DNA from: UBA830 sp002295635
GTDB taxonomy: Bacteria > Pseudomonadota > Alphaproteobacteria > MPNO01 > UBA830
DNA: 64,000 nt
Direction of reading: 5' to 3'
Assembly: GCA_002295635.1 (NCBI GenBank)
Contig: DBHK01000010.1
Location: 1-64,000, forward strand
The position numbers and the translations under genes are program-made. Positions 25,992 to 34,357 of this stretch are shown piece by piece (position 1 is the first letter of the stretch; each line of letters begins with the position of its first letter). Under the pieces are notes generated by a model. That model was not told the origin of the DNA. It did not search any database and was given only the letters and a program-made list of their open reading frames with translations.

Positions 25992-27371
25992 TTAATTCGC
26001 GTAACAGGCGGCCTTAGCCGCCTCAACGATATCGACGACCTGCGGTAACGCAAGCTTTTCAAGATTAGCCGCATACGGCAATGGCACGTCGGCCGCGCAG
26101 ACTCTGCTTACTGGCGCATCTAACCAATCGAAGGCGTGCTCCATCATAATGGCAGAAATCTCAGACCCCATGCCTGCCACCGGCCAACCCTCCTCTGCTG
26201 AAACAATCCGGTTGGTCTTCCTGACCGAATTGACAATGGTCTCTATATCAAGCGGCCGAAGGGTCCTCAGGTCGATGACCTCAGCATCAATACCATGGCT
26301 CAAGAGTTCGTCTGCCGCCTCAAGGGCATGCCTGACCATGATCGAGAAAGCAGTTATCGTAACGTCTTTCCCCTCTCTAATAACTTTGGCCTTGCCAATT
26401 GGTACAGTCCAATCTGCGATATCTGGCACATCGAAGGGTTGGCCATATAGTAGTTCATTCTCAAGGAATATTACTGGGTTTGGGTCCCGGATAGCAGACT
26501 TTAATAGTCCTTTGGCGTCAGCCGCTGAATAAGGTGAAACTACGAAAATACCGGGCACGTGCGCAAACCAACTCGCAAAGCATTGGGAATGCTGCGCTGC
26601 TACGCGGGCCGCCGCTCCATTGGGGCCTCGAAACACAACTGGGCATCCCATCTGCCCGCCAGACATGTAATTTGTCTTTGCGGCTGAATTGATCAGATGG
26701 TCCATAGCCTGCATGGCAAAGTTAAAGGTCATAAACTCGACAATGGGCTTCAGACCAGCAAAGGCAGCGCCAATACCAAGACCGGTGAAGCCGTGCTCTG
26801 TAATTGGCGTATCAATCACACGCCTATCTCCAAACTCTTCGAGTAGTCCCTGGCTAACCTTGTATGCACCTTCATACTGCGCAACCTCCTCGCCCATGAG
26901 GAAGACGTTTTCATCAACCCGCATTTCCTCCGCCATGGCATCCCGAAGAGCTTCGCGAACAGTTAGGCTTACAGTATCGCCATTGTAATTAAATGTGTCG
27001 GCAATCGATATGGGAGCCGAATTTTCGACGATGCCGGCCTGTGGCGCCAATGGTGGAGGACGTTCAGGCGGCTTAGCGTCAGCAGCGGGAGACGCCGGCG
27101 GGCTCTCTCCAATATTGCTAATATCCTCGCCCGCCGAGAGGAGAATACCAATTGCCTGATTGACCCGAACATTCTCACTGCCTTCGGAAACAAGAATCTT
27201 CCCGAGAACCCCATCGTCAACGGCCTCTACTTCCATGGTAGCCTTGTCGGTTTCTATCTCCGCTATCACATCTCCGGCCAAAACTTCGTCTCCCTCCTTT
27301 TTATGCCATTTTGCGATATTACCTTCCGTCATAGTTGGCGAGAGCGCAGGCATCAGAATTTCAATAGGCAT
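25992..27371 (-). CDS. pdhB: Pyruvate dehydrogenase E1 component, beta subunit, with lipoyl domain
   Basis: A 459-residue protein. Residues 1-80 are a lipoyl domain with lipoyl-lysine Lys43 in ETDKATMEVE, then a Pro/Ala linker, then the E1-beta transketolase-like domain from about 135. A lipoyl domain on E1-beta is characteristic of alphaproteobacterial complexes. It makes the heterotetrameric E1 with PdhA and decarboxylates pyruvate. The start overlaps the end of pdhA by 11 bases. Confidence 0.97.
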   Translation of the reverse strand: MPIEILMPALSPTMTEGNIAKWHKKEGDEVLAGDVIAEIETDKATMEVEAVDDGVLGKILVSEGSENVRVNQAIGILLSAGEDISNIGESPPASPAADAKPPERPPPLAPQAGIVENSAPISIADTFNYNGDTVSLTVREALRDAMAEEMRVDENVFLMGEEVAQYEGAYKVSQGLLEEFGDRRVIDTPITEHGFTGLGIGAAFAGLKPIVEFMTFNFAMQAMDHLINSAAKTNYMSGGQMGCPVVFRGPNGAAARVAAQHSQCFASWFAHVPGIFVVSPYSAADAKGLLKSAIRDPNPVIFLENELLYGQPFDVPDIADWTVPIGKAKVIREGKDVTITAFSIMVRHALEAADELLSHGIDAEVIDLRTLRPLDIETIVNSVRKTNRIVSAEEGWPVAGMGSEISAIMMEHAFDWLDAPVSRVCAADVPLPYAANLEKLALPQVVDIVEAAKAACYAN

Positions 27372-28425
27372 GGCGCCCTCCTACTGAGGAGTCCACAAGG
27401 ACATCGGTATAAAGTTCTGATGGGTCTGGCTCGGGACTCTCCTGCGCAAATTCAGCAGCTTCGGCGACGATCGCCCGAACTTCCTTATCTAATTCTTTCA
27501 ACTCTTCTTCGGATTTATAACCAGCATCTACGATCACGCTACTGAGATTGGTAATTGGATCATTCTGTTCCCGCATCTCCGCAACTTCTTCCTTCGTCCG
27601 GTATTTTGCTGGATCTGACATGGAGTGGCCGCGATAGCGATAGGTCATCATTTCGAGAACGTATGGACCCTTCCCAGCCCGACAGTGGCTTACAGCCTTT
27701 GCGGCTGCTTTACGTACTGCAAGTACATCCATCCCATCTACCTGCTCACCCGGCATCCCGTAAGGTTCGCCAAGGCGATACAATTCCTTCGCCGCGGATG
27801 CTCGGGAAACGGAAGTCCCCATACCATATAAGTTATTTTCGATGACGTAGATCACCGGCAAATCCCAGAGTCCGGCCATATTAAAGGCTTCGTTGACTTG
27901 GCCTTGGTTCACCGCTCCGTCACCAAGATAGGTCAGGGACACGCCATCCGATCCCTTATATTTCGCAGCAAATGCTAAGCCCGTTCCGATTGGCACCTGT
28001 GCTCCGACAATGCCATGCCCCCCGAAAAACCGCCTTTCCTTTGAAAACATATGCATGGAGCCCCCCTTGCCCTTCGAGTACCCGCCAGTGCGTCCTGTCA
28101 ACTCTGCCATCACCCCTCTGGCTTCCATGCCGCATGCCAGCATGTGGCCGTGATCTCGATAGCTGGTGATCACGGAGTCCCGATCGTCGATGACCGATTG
28201 CATTCCAACGACCACTGCCTCCTGCCCAATATAAAGGTGACAAAACCCACCGATAAGACCCATTCCATACATCTGTCCCGCACGCTCCTCAAAGCGCCGA
28301 ATAAGAAGCATGTCACGATAGTAGGAAAGTAGCTCGCCAGCGTTGTGTTTTGCCGCGGGTCTACCCTTGCGCGGTGCGCTCGTATTTTTACCTTTTCCGC
28401 TTTTCGATCGGGATGATTTAGCCAT
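27361..28425 (-). CDS. pdhA: Pyruvate dehydrogenase E1 component, alpha subunit
   Basis: A 354-residue thiamine-diphosphate subunit. The TPP motif starts at GDGAVNQGQ and ends at the ENNLYGMGT asparagines. The regulatory-type loop YRYRGHSMSDPAKYR is present. The first 25 residues are a Lys/Arg/Ser/Gly-rich basic tail of unknown role. It is the first gene of the pdhABC-lpdA-lipA cluster, with a candidate promoter in the 186-base gap before it. Confidence 0.97.
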   Translation of the reverse strand: MAKSSRSKSGKGKNTSAPRKGRPAAKHNAGELLSYYRDMLLIRRFEERAGQMYGMGLIGGFCHLYIGQEAVVVGMQSVIDDRDSVITSYRDHGHMLACGMEARGVMAELTGRTGGYSKGKGGSMHMFSKERRFFGGHGIVGAQVPIGTGLAFAAKYKGSDGVSLTYLGDGAVNQGQVNEAFNMAGLWDLPVIYVIENNLYGMGTSVSRASAAKELYRLGEPYGMPGEQVDGMDVLAVRKAAAKAVSHCRAGKGPYVLEMMTYRYRGHSMSDPAKYRTKEEVAEMREQNDPITNLSSVIVDAGYKSEEELKELDKEVRAIVAEAAEFAQESPEPDPSELYTDVLVDSSVGGRHAY

Positions 28426-28490
28426 GCCACCTCTCCAACATTTTTAATAAGCGTGTATATACCCGCTTTCGTGTGGAAATTAGGTGACTT

Positions 28491-28518
28491 ACAATATAGA
28501 AACGCACACACACCGCAA
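28491..28518 (-). promoter_or_regulatory. Candidate pdhA promoter
   Basis: On the minus strand TTGCGG and TATTGT are separated by 16 bases, about 65 bases before the pdhA ATG. An imperfect hairpin at 28535-28557 lies upstream and might end ftsB transcription. Both are by-eye calls. Confidence 0.3.
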
Positions 28519-28611
28519 CAAGGACGTGGGAAAGGAACGGTCTTTTTAGAGCCATTCACTAAAAGAAAATTTCAAAAATGCCGAAAATGGGCGGATTAAA
28601 AAGATCTGAAC

Positions 28612-28938
28612 CTAGTATCCCTTATCGCCTCGGCCGATTATAATGTATTCGTCGGGTCGGGCCAGACCGACCATTATCCGGACCCTTTCATCCAGCATAT
28701 CTGCATCAAGATGCTCGGTTTTAAGTAAAGAAATTCGACGTTCATAGTTTTGCTTCACCTCTCGGACCGATACCAAGGTCTGTTCCGCGCTAGACACCTC
28801 TTTCTGAACATGCATCCAAGCAATTATCCCGCGGTCTCCATGGAAGGCGTGAACAAGAAAATATGACACAAAGAGCGCTCCGATCATTGGTACAACCATA
28901 CGGCGGGATCGGCGTTTTATTTCGTGAACAGTTCCCAT
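28612..28938 (-). CDS. ftsB: Septum formation initiator family protein (FtsB-like)
   Basis: A 108-residue bitopic membrane protein of the DivIC/FtsB family, part of the FtsQBL divisome subcomplex. A basic N-terminus (KRRSRR) precedes one transmembrane segment (about 14-33). A coiled coil follows (about 43-75), then the conserved LDADMLDERVRIMVGLARPDE-like region that contacts FtsQ. It lies between eno and pdhA, its standard position. There is no clear ribosome-binding site; a perfect 26-bp palindrome begins two bases before the ATG. A start at the internal ATG 28899 is possible but would remove the basic tail. Confidence 0.88.
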   Translation of the reverse strand: MGTVHEIKRRSRRMVVPMIGALFVSYFLVHAFHGDRGIIAWMHVQKEVSSAEQTLVSVREVKQNYERRISLLKTEHLDADMLDERVRIMVGLARPDEYIIIGRGDKGY

Positions 28939-28940
28939 AT

Positions 28941-28966
28941 ACGAATCGAATCACATTTCGATTCGT
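28941..28966. promoter_or_regulatory. Perfect 10-bp inverted repeat with three GANTC sites, directly upstream of ftsB
   Basis: ACGAATCGAA and TTCGATTCGT are perfect inverted repeats around a 6-base spacer. GANTC, the methylation site of the cell-cycle methylase CcrM, occurs at 28943-28947, 28948-28952 and 28960-28964. It ends two bases from the ftsB start codon. It may be a GcrA/CcrM-controlled promoter element, a repressor operator, or an mRNA hairpin that blocks ribosome access. The symmetry and sites are seen directly; the roles are inference. Confidence 0.6.
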
Positions 28967-29060
28967 CAGGTCAATAAAAAAAACCAAATAAGCAAATATT
29001 TTTTTAAATGAGATCAAAAAGAGTGAATGAGCCACAAATAATTGTTTGTCCCAGAAATAA

Positions 29061-30338
29061 TTAGCTCGCTAGCGCTCCGCGTCCTGCATAAATTGCCGCA
29101 GGACCTAAATCTTCTTCAATACGCATTAGTTGATTATATTTTGCAAGTCGATCTGATCTCGCCAAGGATCCGGTCTTTATCTGTCCGCAATTGGTCGCGA
29201 CGGCAAGATCTGCGATAGTGGTGTCCTCGGTCTCCCCTGAACGATGAGACATAACAGCGGTGAAAGACGCCATGTGCGCCATCTCAACCGCTGCCAATGT
29301 TTCGGTCAGCGTCCCGATCTGGTTAACTTTTATAAGAATTGAGTTTGCAACCCCGCGCCCGATCCCGTCCGACAGACGCCTAGGATTAGTTACAAACAGG
29401 TCGTCACCCACCAACTGCACGCTATCGCCGATCGCGTCGGTCAAAACCTTCCAGCCATCCCAGTCATCTTCGGCGAGACCGTCTTCGATAGAGACAATAG
29501 GATAGCTTTTACAAAGGTCCCCATAATATGCAGCCATCTCTTCGGCTGATAGAACCTTTCCCTCTCCTTTAAGGAGGTACTTACCATCTTTGAAAAATTC
29601 AGTTGAAGCGGCATCGAGAGCGAGGAAAACATCCTCTCCAACCCTGAACCCCACCTCGTCTATGGCCTGAACAATAAAATCGAGCGCTTCACGTGTACCA
29701 CTGAGGTCGGGCGCAAAACCGCCTTCGTCGCCCACATTCGTATTGTGTCCTGCCTGGGACAGACGAGCACGAAGCGCGTGGAAAATTTCCGCCCCCCAAC
29801 GTATCGCCTCTGATAGGGTATCAGAGCCGGCTGGCATGACCATGAACTCCTGAAAATCAATAGCGTTATCAGCATGAGCACCACCGTTGAGGATATTCAT
29901 CATTGGCACCGGCAAAACTCGCGCCCCTGCACCACCTACGTATCTGTATAGCGGTAAACCGGCATCGTCAGCTGCCGCCTTCGCGAGGGCAAGGCTTACC
30001 CCCAAAATTGCATTGGCTCCAAGCCGCGCCTTGTTTTCCGAACCATCCAATTCAATCATACGTTCATCAAGTAGCGCCTGTTCATCGGCATCCATACCGG
30101 AAAGAGCTTCGAATATCTCATTATTCACTGTCTCTACGGCCTTCTGAACCCCCTTTCCTCCATACCTTTGCGGATCGGAGTCCCGCCGCTCGACCGCCTC
30201 GAACGCACCGGTCGACGCGCCGGATGGCACCGCGGCGCGGCCGCTGGAGCCAGTTTCAAGTTCAACCTCAACCTCGACAGTAGGATTCCCGCGGGAATCG
30301 AGGATCTCCCGCGCATGTATATCGACGATAGCTGACAT
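29061..30338 (-). CDS. eno: Enolase
   Basis: A 425-residue glycolytic enzyme converting 2-phosphoglycerate to phosphoenolpyruvate. Conserved pieces include SRGNPTVEVEV, the SGASTG loop, metal ligands in VSIEDGLAEDDW and LVGDDLFVTN, catalytic lysine in NSILIKVNQIGT, and SHRSGETEDTTIADLAV. It is the usual length and lies between kdsA and ftsB as in most alphaproteobacteria. Confidence 0.98.
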   Translation of the reverse strand: MSAIVDIHAREILDSRGNPTVEVEVELETGSSGRAAVPSGASTGAFEAVERRDSDPQRYGGKGVQKAVETVNNEIFEALSGMDADEQALLDERMIELDGSENKARLGANAILGVSLALAKAAADDAGLPLYRYVGGAGARVLPVPMMNILNGGAHADNAIDFQEFMVMPAGSDTLSEAIRWGAEIFHALRARLSQAGHNTNVGDEGGFAPDLSGTREALDFIVQAIDEVGFRVGEDVFLALDAASTEFFKDGKYLLKGEGKVLSAEEMAAYYGDLCKSYPIVSIEDGLAEDDWDGWKVLTDAIGDSVQLVGDDLFVTNPRRLSDGIGRGVANSILIKVNQIGTLTETLAAVEMAHMASFTAVMSHRSGETEDTTIADLAVATNCGQIKTGSLARSDRLAKYNQLMRIEEDLGPAAIYAGRGALAS

Positions 30339-30364
30339 ATTTTCTTTCCCAAAGGCTTAAATTT

Positions 30365-30397
30365 GGAGACGAGGTGATAAATACTCTCCACGTCTCC
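30365..30397. repeat. Hairpin between kdsA and eno
   Basis: GGAGACG and CGTCTCC form a perfect 7-bp stem, extended by GG/CC after one mismatch, around a long loop. On the minus strand there is no T run, so it is not an intrinsic terminator. It would sit in the 5' untranslated region of eno, where it could be a processing or stabilising hairpin in a kdsA-eno transcript. Confidence 0.5.
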
Positions 30398-30414
30398 GGT
30401 TCGTAATCATACTG

Positions 30415-31257
30415 TCAAATTTTTACCGGATCACCTTTCGCAATGCGGTCAATTTCAACTAGTGTTTCGAGAATTCTGGGCATGTCAGTTAGCGAGACCA
30501 TGTTAGGACCATCCGATGGTGCGGCATTCGGGTCTTCGTGCGTTTCCATAAACACAGCCGCTACGCCGATTGCCATAGCAGCCCTCGCCAAAACAGGTAC
30601 GAATTCGCGCTGGCCACCAGAAACATTGCCCTCCCCACCTGGCTGCTGCACAGAATGCGTCGCATCATAGACCACCGGACAGCCGGTCTCCGCCATGATA
30701 GGCAGTGCCCGTAGATCTGAAACTAGCGTATTGTAACCAAATGACACCCCGCGTTCACAAACCATCACCTTATCATTGCCAGTAGCGAGGGCTTTCTTGA
30801 CTACATTTATCATGTCCCACGGAGCCAAAAATTGGCCTTTCTTGATATTCAATGCTTTGCCGGTTTCTGCAGCCGCAACGATCAAATCAGTCTGTCGGCT
30901 TAAAAAGGCTGGAATCTGGAGAATATCAACCGCCTCGGCAATCGACATGCAATGCCCCGGCAGATGAACGTCGGTAATTACCGGGCACCCGTGGGTCTCA
31001 CGAACTTCCGCGAGGATTGGCAAACTTTTCTCAAGGCCAACACCCCGGGGGCTATCCAAAGACGTTCGGTTTGCCTTATCGAATGACGTTTTATAGATAA
31101 GGCCGATACCCAAACTGCTGGTTATTTCCACTAGGGCCGCGGACATTTCCAGCGCGTGGTCGCGACTTTCCAACGCGCAAGGTCCAGCAATCAGTACGAA
31201 CGGCGCATCGTTAGCAATTGTGACATTGCCTACCTTGATAGTCTTTGGCGTCATCAT
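30415..31257 (-). CDS. kdsA: 3-deoxy-8-phosphooctulonate synthase (KDO-8-P synthase)
   Basis: A 280-residue TIM-barrel enzyme that condenses phosphoenolpyruvate with arabinose 5-phosphate to make KDO-8-phosphate for lipopolysaccharide core. It has the N-terminal VLIAGPCALES, FDKANRTS, and the DATHSVQQPGG active-site loop. It follows pyrG by three bases. Two adjacent ATGs at 31257 and 31254 are both possible starts. Confidence 0.97.
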   Translation of the reverse strand: MMTPKTIKVGNVTIANDAPFVLIAGPCALESRDHALEMSAALVEITSSLGIGLIYKTSFDKANRTSLDSPRGVGLEKSLPILAEVRETHGCPVITDVHLPGHCMSIAEAVDILQIPAFLSRQTDLIVAAAETGKALNIKKGQFLAPWDMINVVKKALATGNDKVMVCERGVSFGYNTLVSDLRALPIMAETGCPVVYDATHSVQQPGGEGNVSGGQREFVPVLARAAMAIGVAAVFMETHEDPNAAPSDGPNMVSLTDMPRILETLVEIDRIAKGDPVKI

Positions 31258-31260
31258 ATA

Positions 31261-32901
31261 TCAAACAAGCCGCGAATGTTCTACAGCGGCAGCGATGAAC
31301 GAACTAAACAAGGGATGGGGCTCAAACGGTTTCGACTTGAGCTCCGGATGGAACTGGACCCCGATGAACCATGGATGGCCTGTTAGTTCGACTATCTCTG
31401 GCAGAATACCGTCCGGCGAAAGCCCGGAAAAACGCACGCCGGCTGCTTCAAGGCGATCGCGGTAATTGATATTCACCTCATACCGGTGACGATGGCGTTC
31501 GCTGATATCTGCTTCACGGTAGACTTGGCGTACCAAAGAGCTTTCTTTCAAGTGGCAGTCGTATGCCCCAAGCCTCATAGTCCCCCCCAAATTATCTCCG
31601 ACGCCGCGCCGTTCGACCGTATCACCGCGCTCCCACTCCGTCATGAGACCAACGATAGGCTCCTCGCAATACCCGAATTCCGTCGAGCCGGCTTTTTGTA
31701 TTCCGGCCAAATTTCGTGCAGCTTCAATCACTGCCATCTGCATCCCGAAACAGATTCCAAAATACGGTACGTTGTGTTCCCGGGCGAATTTCGCGGCAGC
31801 AATTTTACCCTCGGCCCCGCGCTCTCCGAAACCACCGGGGACCAGTATCCCCTCAACTTGGGAAAGTTGATGTACGGCATCCTCTGATTCAAATATTTCC
31901 GAATCGATCCAGTTCATATTAACTCGAACATTATTATCAATACCGCCATGGGCAAGCGCTTCCGCAAGTGATTTGTATGAATCCAGAAGGTTCGTGTATT
32001 TGCCAACAACCGCAATTGTGACCTCGCCTTCGGGATTATTCACGCGTTCAACAATCTTTTGCCAACGGCCTAAATTTAGGCTCTTCCGCTCAGTAGAATC
32101 ATCTGCCAACCGAAAATGTTGCGCTACCTGCTGATCGAGTCCGCGTTGATGATAACAGATCGGCACTTCGTAGATCGTACTTACGTCCGGCGCGCTGATC
32201 ACGTTATCCTCCGGAACATTACAAAATAGTCCGATTTTTTGGCGCTCGTCCGGAGGGATATCTTGATCACAGCGGCAAAGGATCAGGTCAGGCTGGATAC
32301 CAACGCTCTGCAGTTCTTTAACAGAATGCTGGGTTGGTTTCGTCTTCAGTTCACCCGCTGATTTGAGAAACGGTACCAACGTAAGATGCATGAACATAGA
32401 ACAATCTGGACCAAGTTCGTTTCCCAGTTGTCGAATAGCCTCCAGAAACGGCAAGCTCTCTATATCTCCCACCGTCCCACCAATTTCGCAAAGAACAAAG
32501 TCTTCATCGCTAACATCGCTGAGAGCAAACTCCTTAATCGCGTCGGTCACGTGTGGGATGACCTGGACGGTCGCACCCAGATAATCTCCGCGACGCTCTT
32601 TTTCAATTACATTGGTGTAGATACGGCCCGTTGTAACGTTATCAGTTTTGCGTGCGGGAACCCCGGTAAACCGCTCGTAGTGACCGAGGTCTAAATCCGT
32701 CTCTGCGCCATCATCAGTGACAAAAACCTCGCCGTGTTGCGTTGGACTCATTGTGCCGGGGTCCACGTTAAGGTAAGGATCAAGCTTTCGTAATCGCACC
32801 TTGTAACCCCGCACCTGTAAGAGCGCTGCTAGTGCCGCCGATGCTATACCTTTGCCGAGTGATGAAACCACGCCGCCGGTGATGAAGATGAACCGCGTCA
32901 T
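31261..32901 (-). CDS. pyrG: CTP synthase
   Basis: A 546-residue enzyme that aminates UTP to CTP. The N-terminal synthase domain begins MTRFIFITGGVVSSLGKG. The C-terminal class I glutamine amidotransferase domain has the nucleophilic cysteine in GICFGMQM and the His-Glu pair in QFHPELKS. I start at the ATG at 32901, which gives the invariant family N-terminus, rather than at an in-frame start 51 bases upstream. No ribosome-binding site is visible, and a good promoter ends 8 bases before the ATG, so the message may be leaderless. Confidence 0.97.
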   Translation of the reverse strand: MTRFIFITGGVVSSLGKGIASAALAALLQVRGYKVRLRKLDPYLNVDPGTMSPTQHGEVFVTDDGAETDLDLGHYERFTGVPARKTDNVTTGRIYTNVIEKERRGDYLGATVQVIPHVTDAIKEFALSDVSDEDFVLCEIGGTVGDIESLPFLEAIRQLGNELGPDCSMFMHLTLVPFLKSAGELKTKPTQHSVKELQSVGIQPDLILCRCDQDIPPDERQKIGLFCNVPEDNVISAPDVSTIYEVPICYHQRGLDQQVAQHFRLADDSTERKSLNLGRWQKIVERVNNPEGEVTIAVVGKYTNLLDSYKSLAEALAHGGIDNNVRVNMNWIDSEIFESEDAVHQLSQVEGILVPGGFGERGAEGKIAAAKFAREHNVPYFGICFGMQMAVIEAARNLAGIQKAGSTEFGYCEEPIVGLMTEWERGDTVERRGVGDNLGGTMRLGAYDCHLKESSLVRQVYREADISERHRHRYEVNINYRDRLEAAGVRFSGLSPDGILPEIVELTGHPWFIGVQFHPELKSKPFEPHPLFSSFIAAAVEHSRLV

Positions 32902-32909
32902 GGACCGAT

Positions 32910-32938
32910 AGTATACAGCATTTAACTGTATCTGTGAA
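32910..32938 (-). promoter_or_regulatory. Candidate pyrG promoter (would give a leaderless mRNA)
   Basis: On the minus strand TTCACA and TATACT are separated by 17 bases, each one mismatch from consensus. The -10 box ends only 8 bases before the pyrG ATG, so transcription would begin at or within a few bases of the start codon. Confidence 0.55.
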
Positions 32939-32964
32939 ACTGTCAGCAGCACCTAAATTAAGAA

Positions 32965-32981
32965 AATCGATTAAATCGATT
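32965..32981 (-). terminator. A+T-rich inverted repeat after secG, possible weak terminator
   Basis: On the minus strand AATCGAT and ATCGATT form a perfect 7-bp repeat with a 3-base loop, followed by TTCTTAATTT. It begins 17 bases after the secG stop and precedes the pyrG promoter. The stem is weak and the T tract broken, so this may instead be an operator. Confidence 0.4.
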
Positions 32982-32997
32982 CGTTTGTGCCCAGATA

Positions 32998-33327
32998 TTA
33001 CTTACCAAGCGGAACAGTTGGACCGGTCGGTGGGGACGTTGGCACTGACTGGGCAGGGACTGTTGCTCCGGGATTATCGAGAATCGATGTGGGTGTTCGC
33101 TCAGAAGACGACATGATTGCAAGCGTCAGGCTCGTCGCGATAAAACATGCCGCGAGCAGAGCCGTAGCTCGTGTTAGCAGGTTTGCAGTTCCGCGCGTGG
33201 TCATCATACCACCCATAGTACTGCCGCCGCCCATACCCAACGCGCCACCTTCGCTGCGTTGCAAGAGCACCGCCGCAACCAAAGCAATAGCAAGTAAAAG
33301 GTGTAGTATCAGGATTACTTGGATCAT
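32998..33327 (-). CDS. secG: Preprotein translocase subunit SecG
   Basis: A 109-residue SecYEG subunit with two transmembrane segments (about 2-20 and 50-72). They are joined by the conserved loop LLQRSEGGALGMGGG and a Gly/Met-rich stretch, followed by LLTRATALLAACF. A Pro/Thr-rich C-terminal tail is typical of the alphaproteobacterial form. It lies between tpiA and pyrG as usual. Confidence 0.95.
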   Translation of the reverse strand: MIQVILILHLLLAIALVAAVLLQRSEGGALGMGGGSTMGGMMTTRGTANLLTRATALLAACFIATSLTLAIMSSSERTPTSILDNPGATVPAQSVPTSPPTGPTVPLGK

Positions 33328-33365
33328 CTGATTTCTGCCTAGTTTTTGGCAGTCTGTTTACTGGC

Positions 33366-33386
33366 AAAAAACCTATTTGGCTAGGC
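33366..33386 (-). terminator. Possible weak terminator after tpiA
   Basis: On the minus strand a short stem CCTA/TAGG, with one extra G-T pair, around a 6-base loop is followed by six T. It lies in the 82-base tpiA-secG gap. The stem is short, so it may act only as an attenuator. Confidence 0.35.
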
Positions 33387-33409
33387 GTTTTACGCATTTT
33401 TGCCTATTG

Positions 33410-34165
33410 TCAGGCGGCTTTAGCAATCGCCCAGAAATCTTCAGCGCTTAAGCTCGCTCCACCGACAAGCGCACCGTTGACATTATCTATGTTCAGTATT
33501 TCGTTTGCATTTTCTGGTTTTACCGAGCCGCCATAAAGAATGCGAACGCGCACCCCATCCTCCATTATATCAGTTAAAGTCGACCGTATCGCATCATGGA
33601 CCTTCATAATATCAGCCAGCGTGGGCGTCTGCCCGGTTCCAATGGCCCAAACAGGTTCATATGCAATAACCACGTTGGCGGCAGACGATCCTGAAGGGAT
33701 CGACAGGAGGAGTTGGCCGGTGACGACTTCTATAGCCTGCCCGGTGTCGCGTTGTTTTAGCGTTTCGCCGATACATATTATTGGGACCAAATTTGCTGAC
33801 TGCGCGGCGGCCGCCTTCGCCTGCACCAGTGCATCGTCCTCGCCATGGTCAGTCCGGCGTTCAGAATGGCCAACGATTACATACCTGCAACCGGCATCAG
33901 TTAGCATTTCGGCCGCGATATCCCCGGTATGCGGACCCTGCTTTGATATGTGGCAATCCTGACCACCTACCATTATACCAGACCTCTCAACCTCGGCTGA
34001 GACTACGTTCAACAATAACGCGGGCGGGCATAATAGCATTTCAAAAACTGTTGGGCCGTTATTCGATATCTGAGCAGCTAGCGAACCGGCAAGATCCGCC
34101 GCAAACTCTCGGGAGCCATGCATTTTCCAATTACCTGCAATAAGCGGAATGGGAGAATCGAGCAT
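33410..34165 (-). CDS. tpiA: Triose-phosphate isomerase
   Basis: A 251-residue TIM barrel interconverting dihydroxyacetone phosphate and glyceraldehyde 3-phosphate. Active-site residues are in AGNWKMHG (lysine), VIVGHSERR (histidine) and AYEPVWAIGTG (glutamate), with the phosphate loop LYGGSVKPEN. It diverges from ppiD across a 192-base region that should hold both promoters. Confidence 0.98.
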   Translation of the reverse strand: MLDSPIPLIAGNWKMHGSREFAADLAGSLAAQISNNGPTVFEMLLCPPALLLNVVSAEVERSGIMVGGQDCHISKQGPHTGDIAAEMLTDAGCRYVIVGHSERRTDHGEDDALVQAKAAAAQSANLVPIICIGETLKQRDTGQAIEVVTGQLLLSIPSGSSAANVVIAYEPVWAIGTGQTPTLADIMKVHDAIRSTLTDIMEDGVRVRILYGGSVKPENANEILNIDNVNGALVGGASLSAEDFWAIAKAA

Positions 34166-34271
34166 CAGTGAGTTCGCCTTTTATTAGACCATTTCGGCAG
34201 GGTATTTAACATATCGGAATAATAGGGCCAACGGCTACTCGGCCTTGAAAGGCAATCCGCTCGCCTTTGTC

Positions 34272-34300
34272 TTGCTGGTGTTATAGCAGATCCGTATGAT
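34272..34300 (+). promoter_or_regulatory. Candidate ppiD promoter
   Basis: TTGCTG and TATGAT are separated by 17 bases, about 57 bases before the ppiD ATG, in the tpiA-ppiD divergent gap. The -35 match is only fair. Confidence 0.35.
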
Positions 34301-34357
34301 GCCGCCGCATTAAGATTACAAGTTACGCAGAATCAACCAGATAGAGACGGAAACGGT

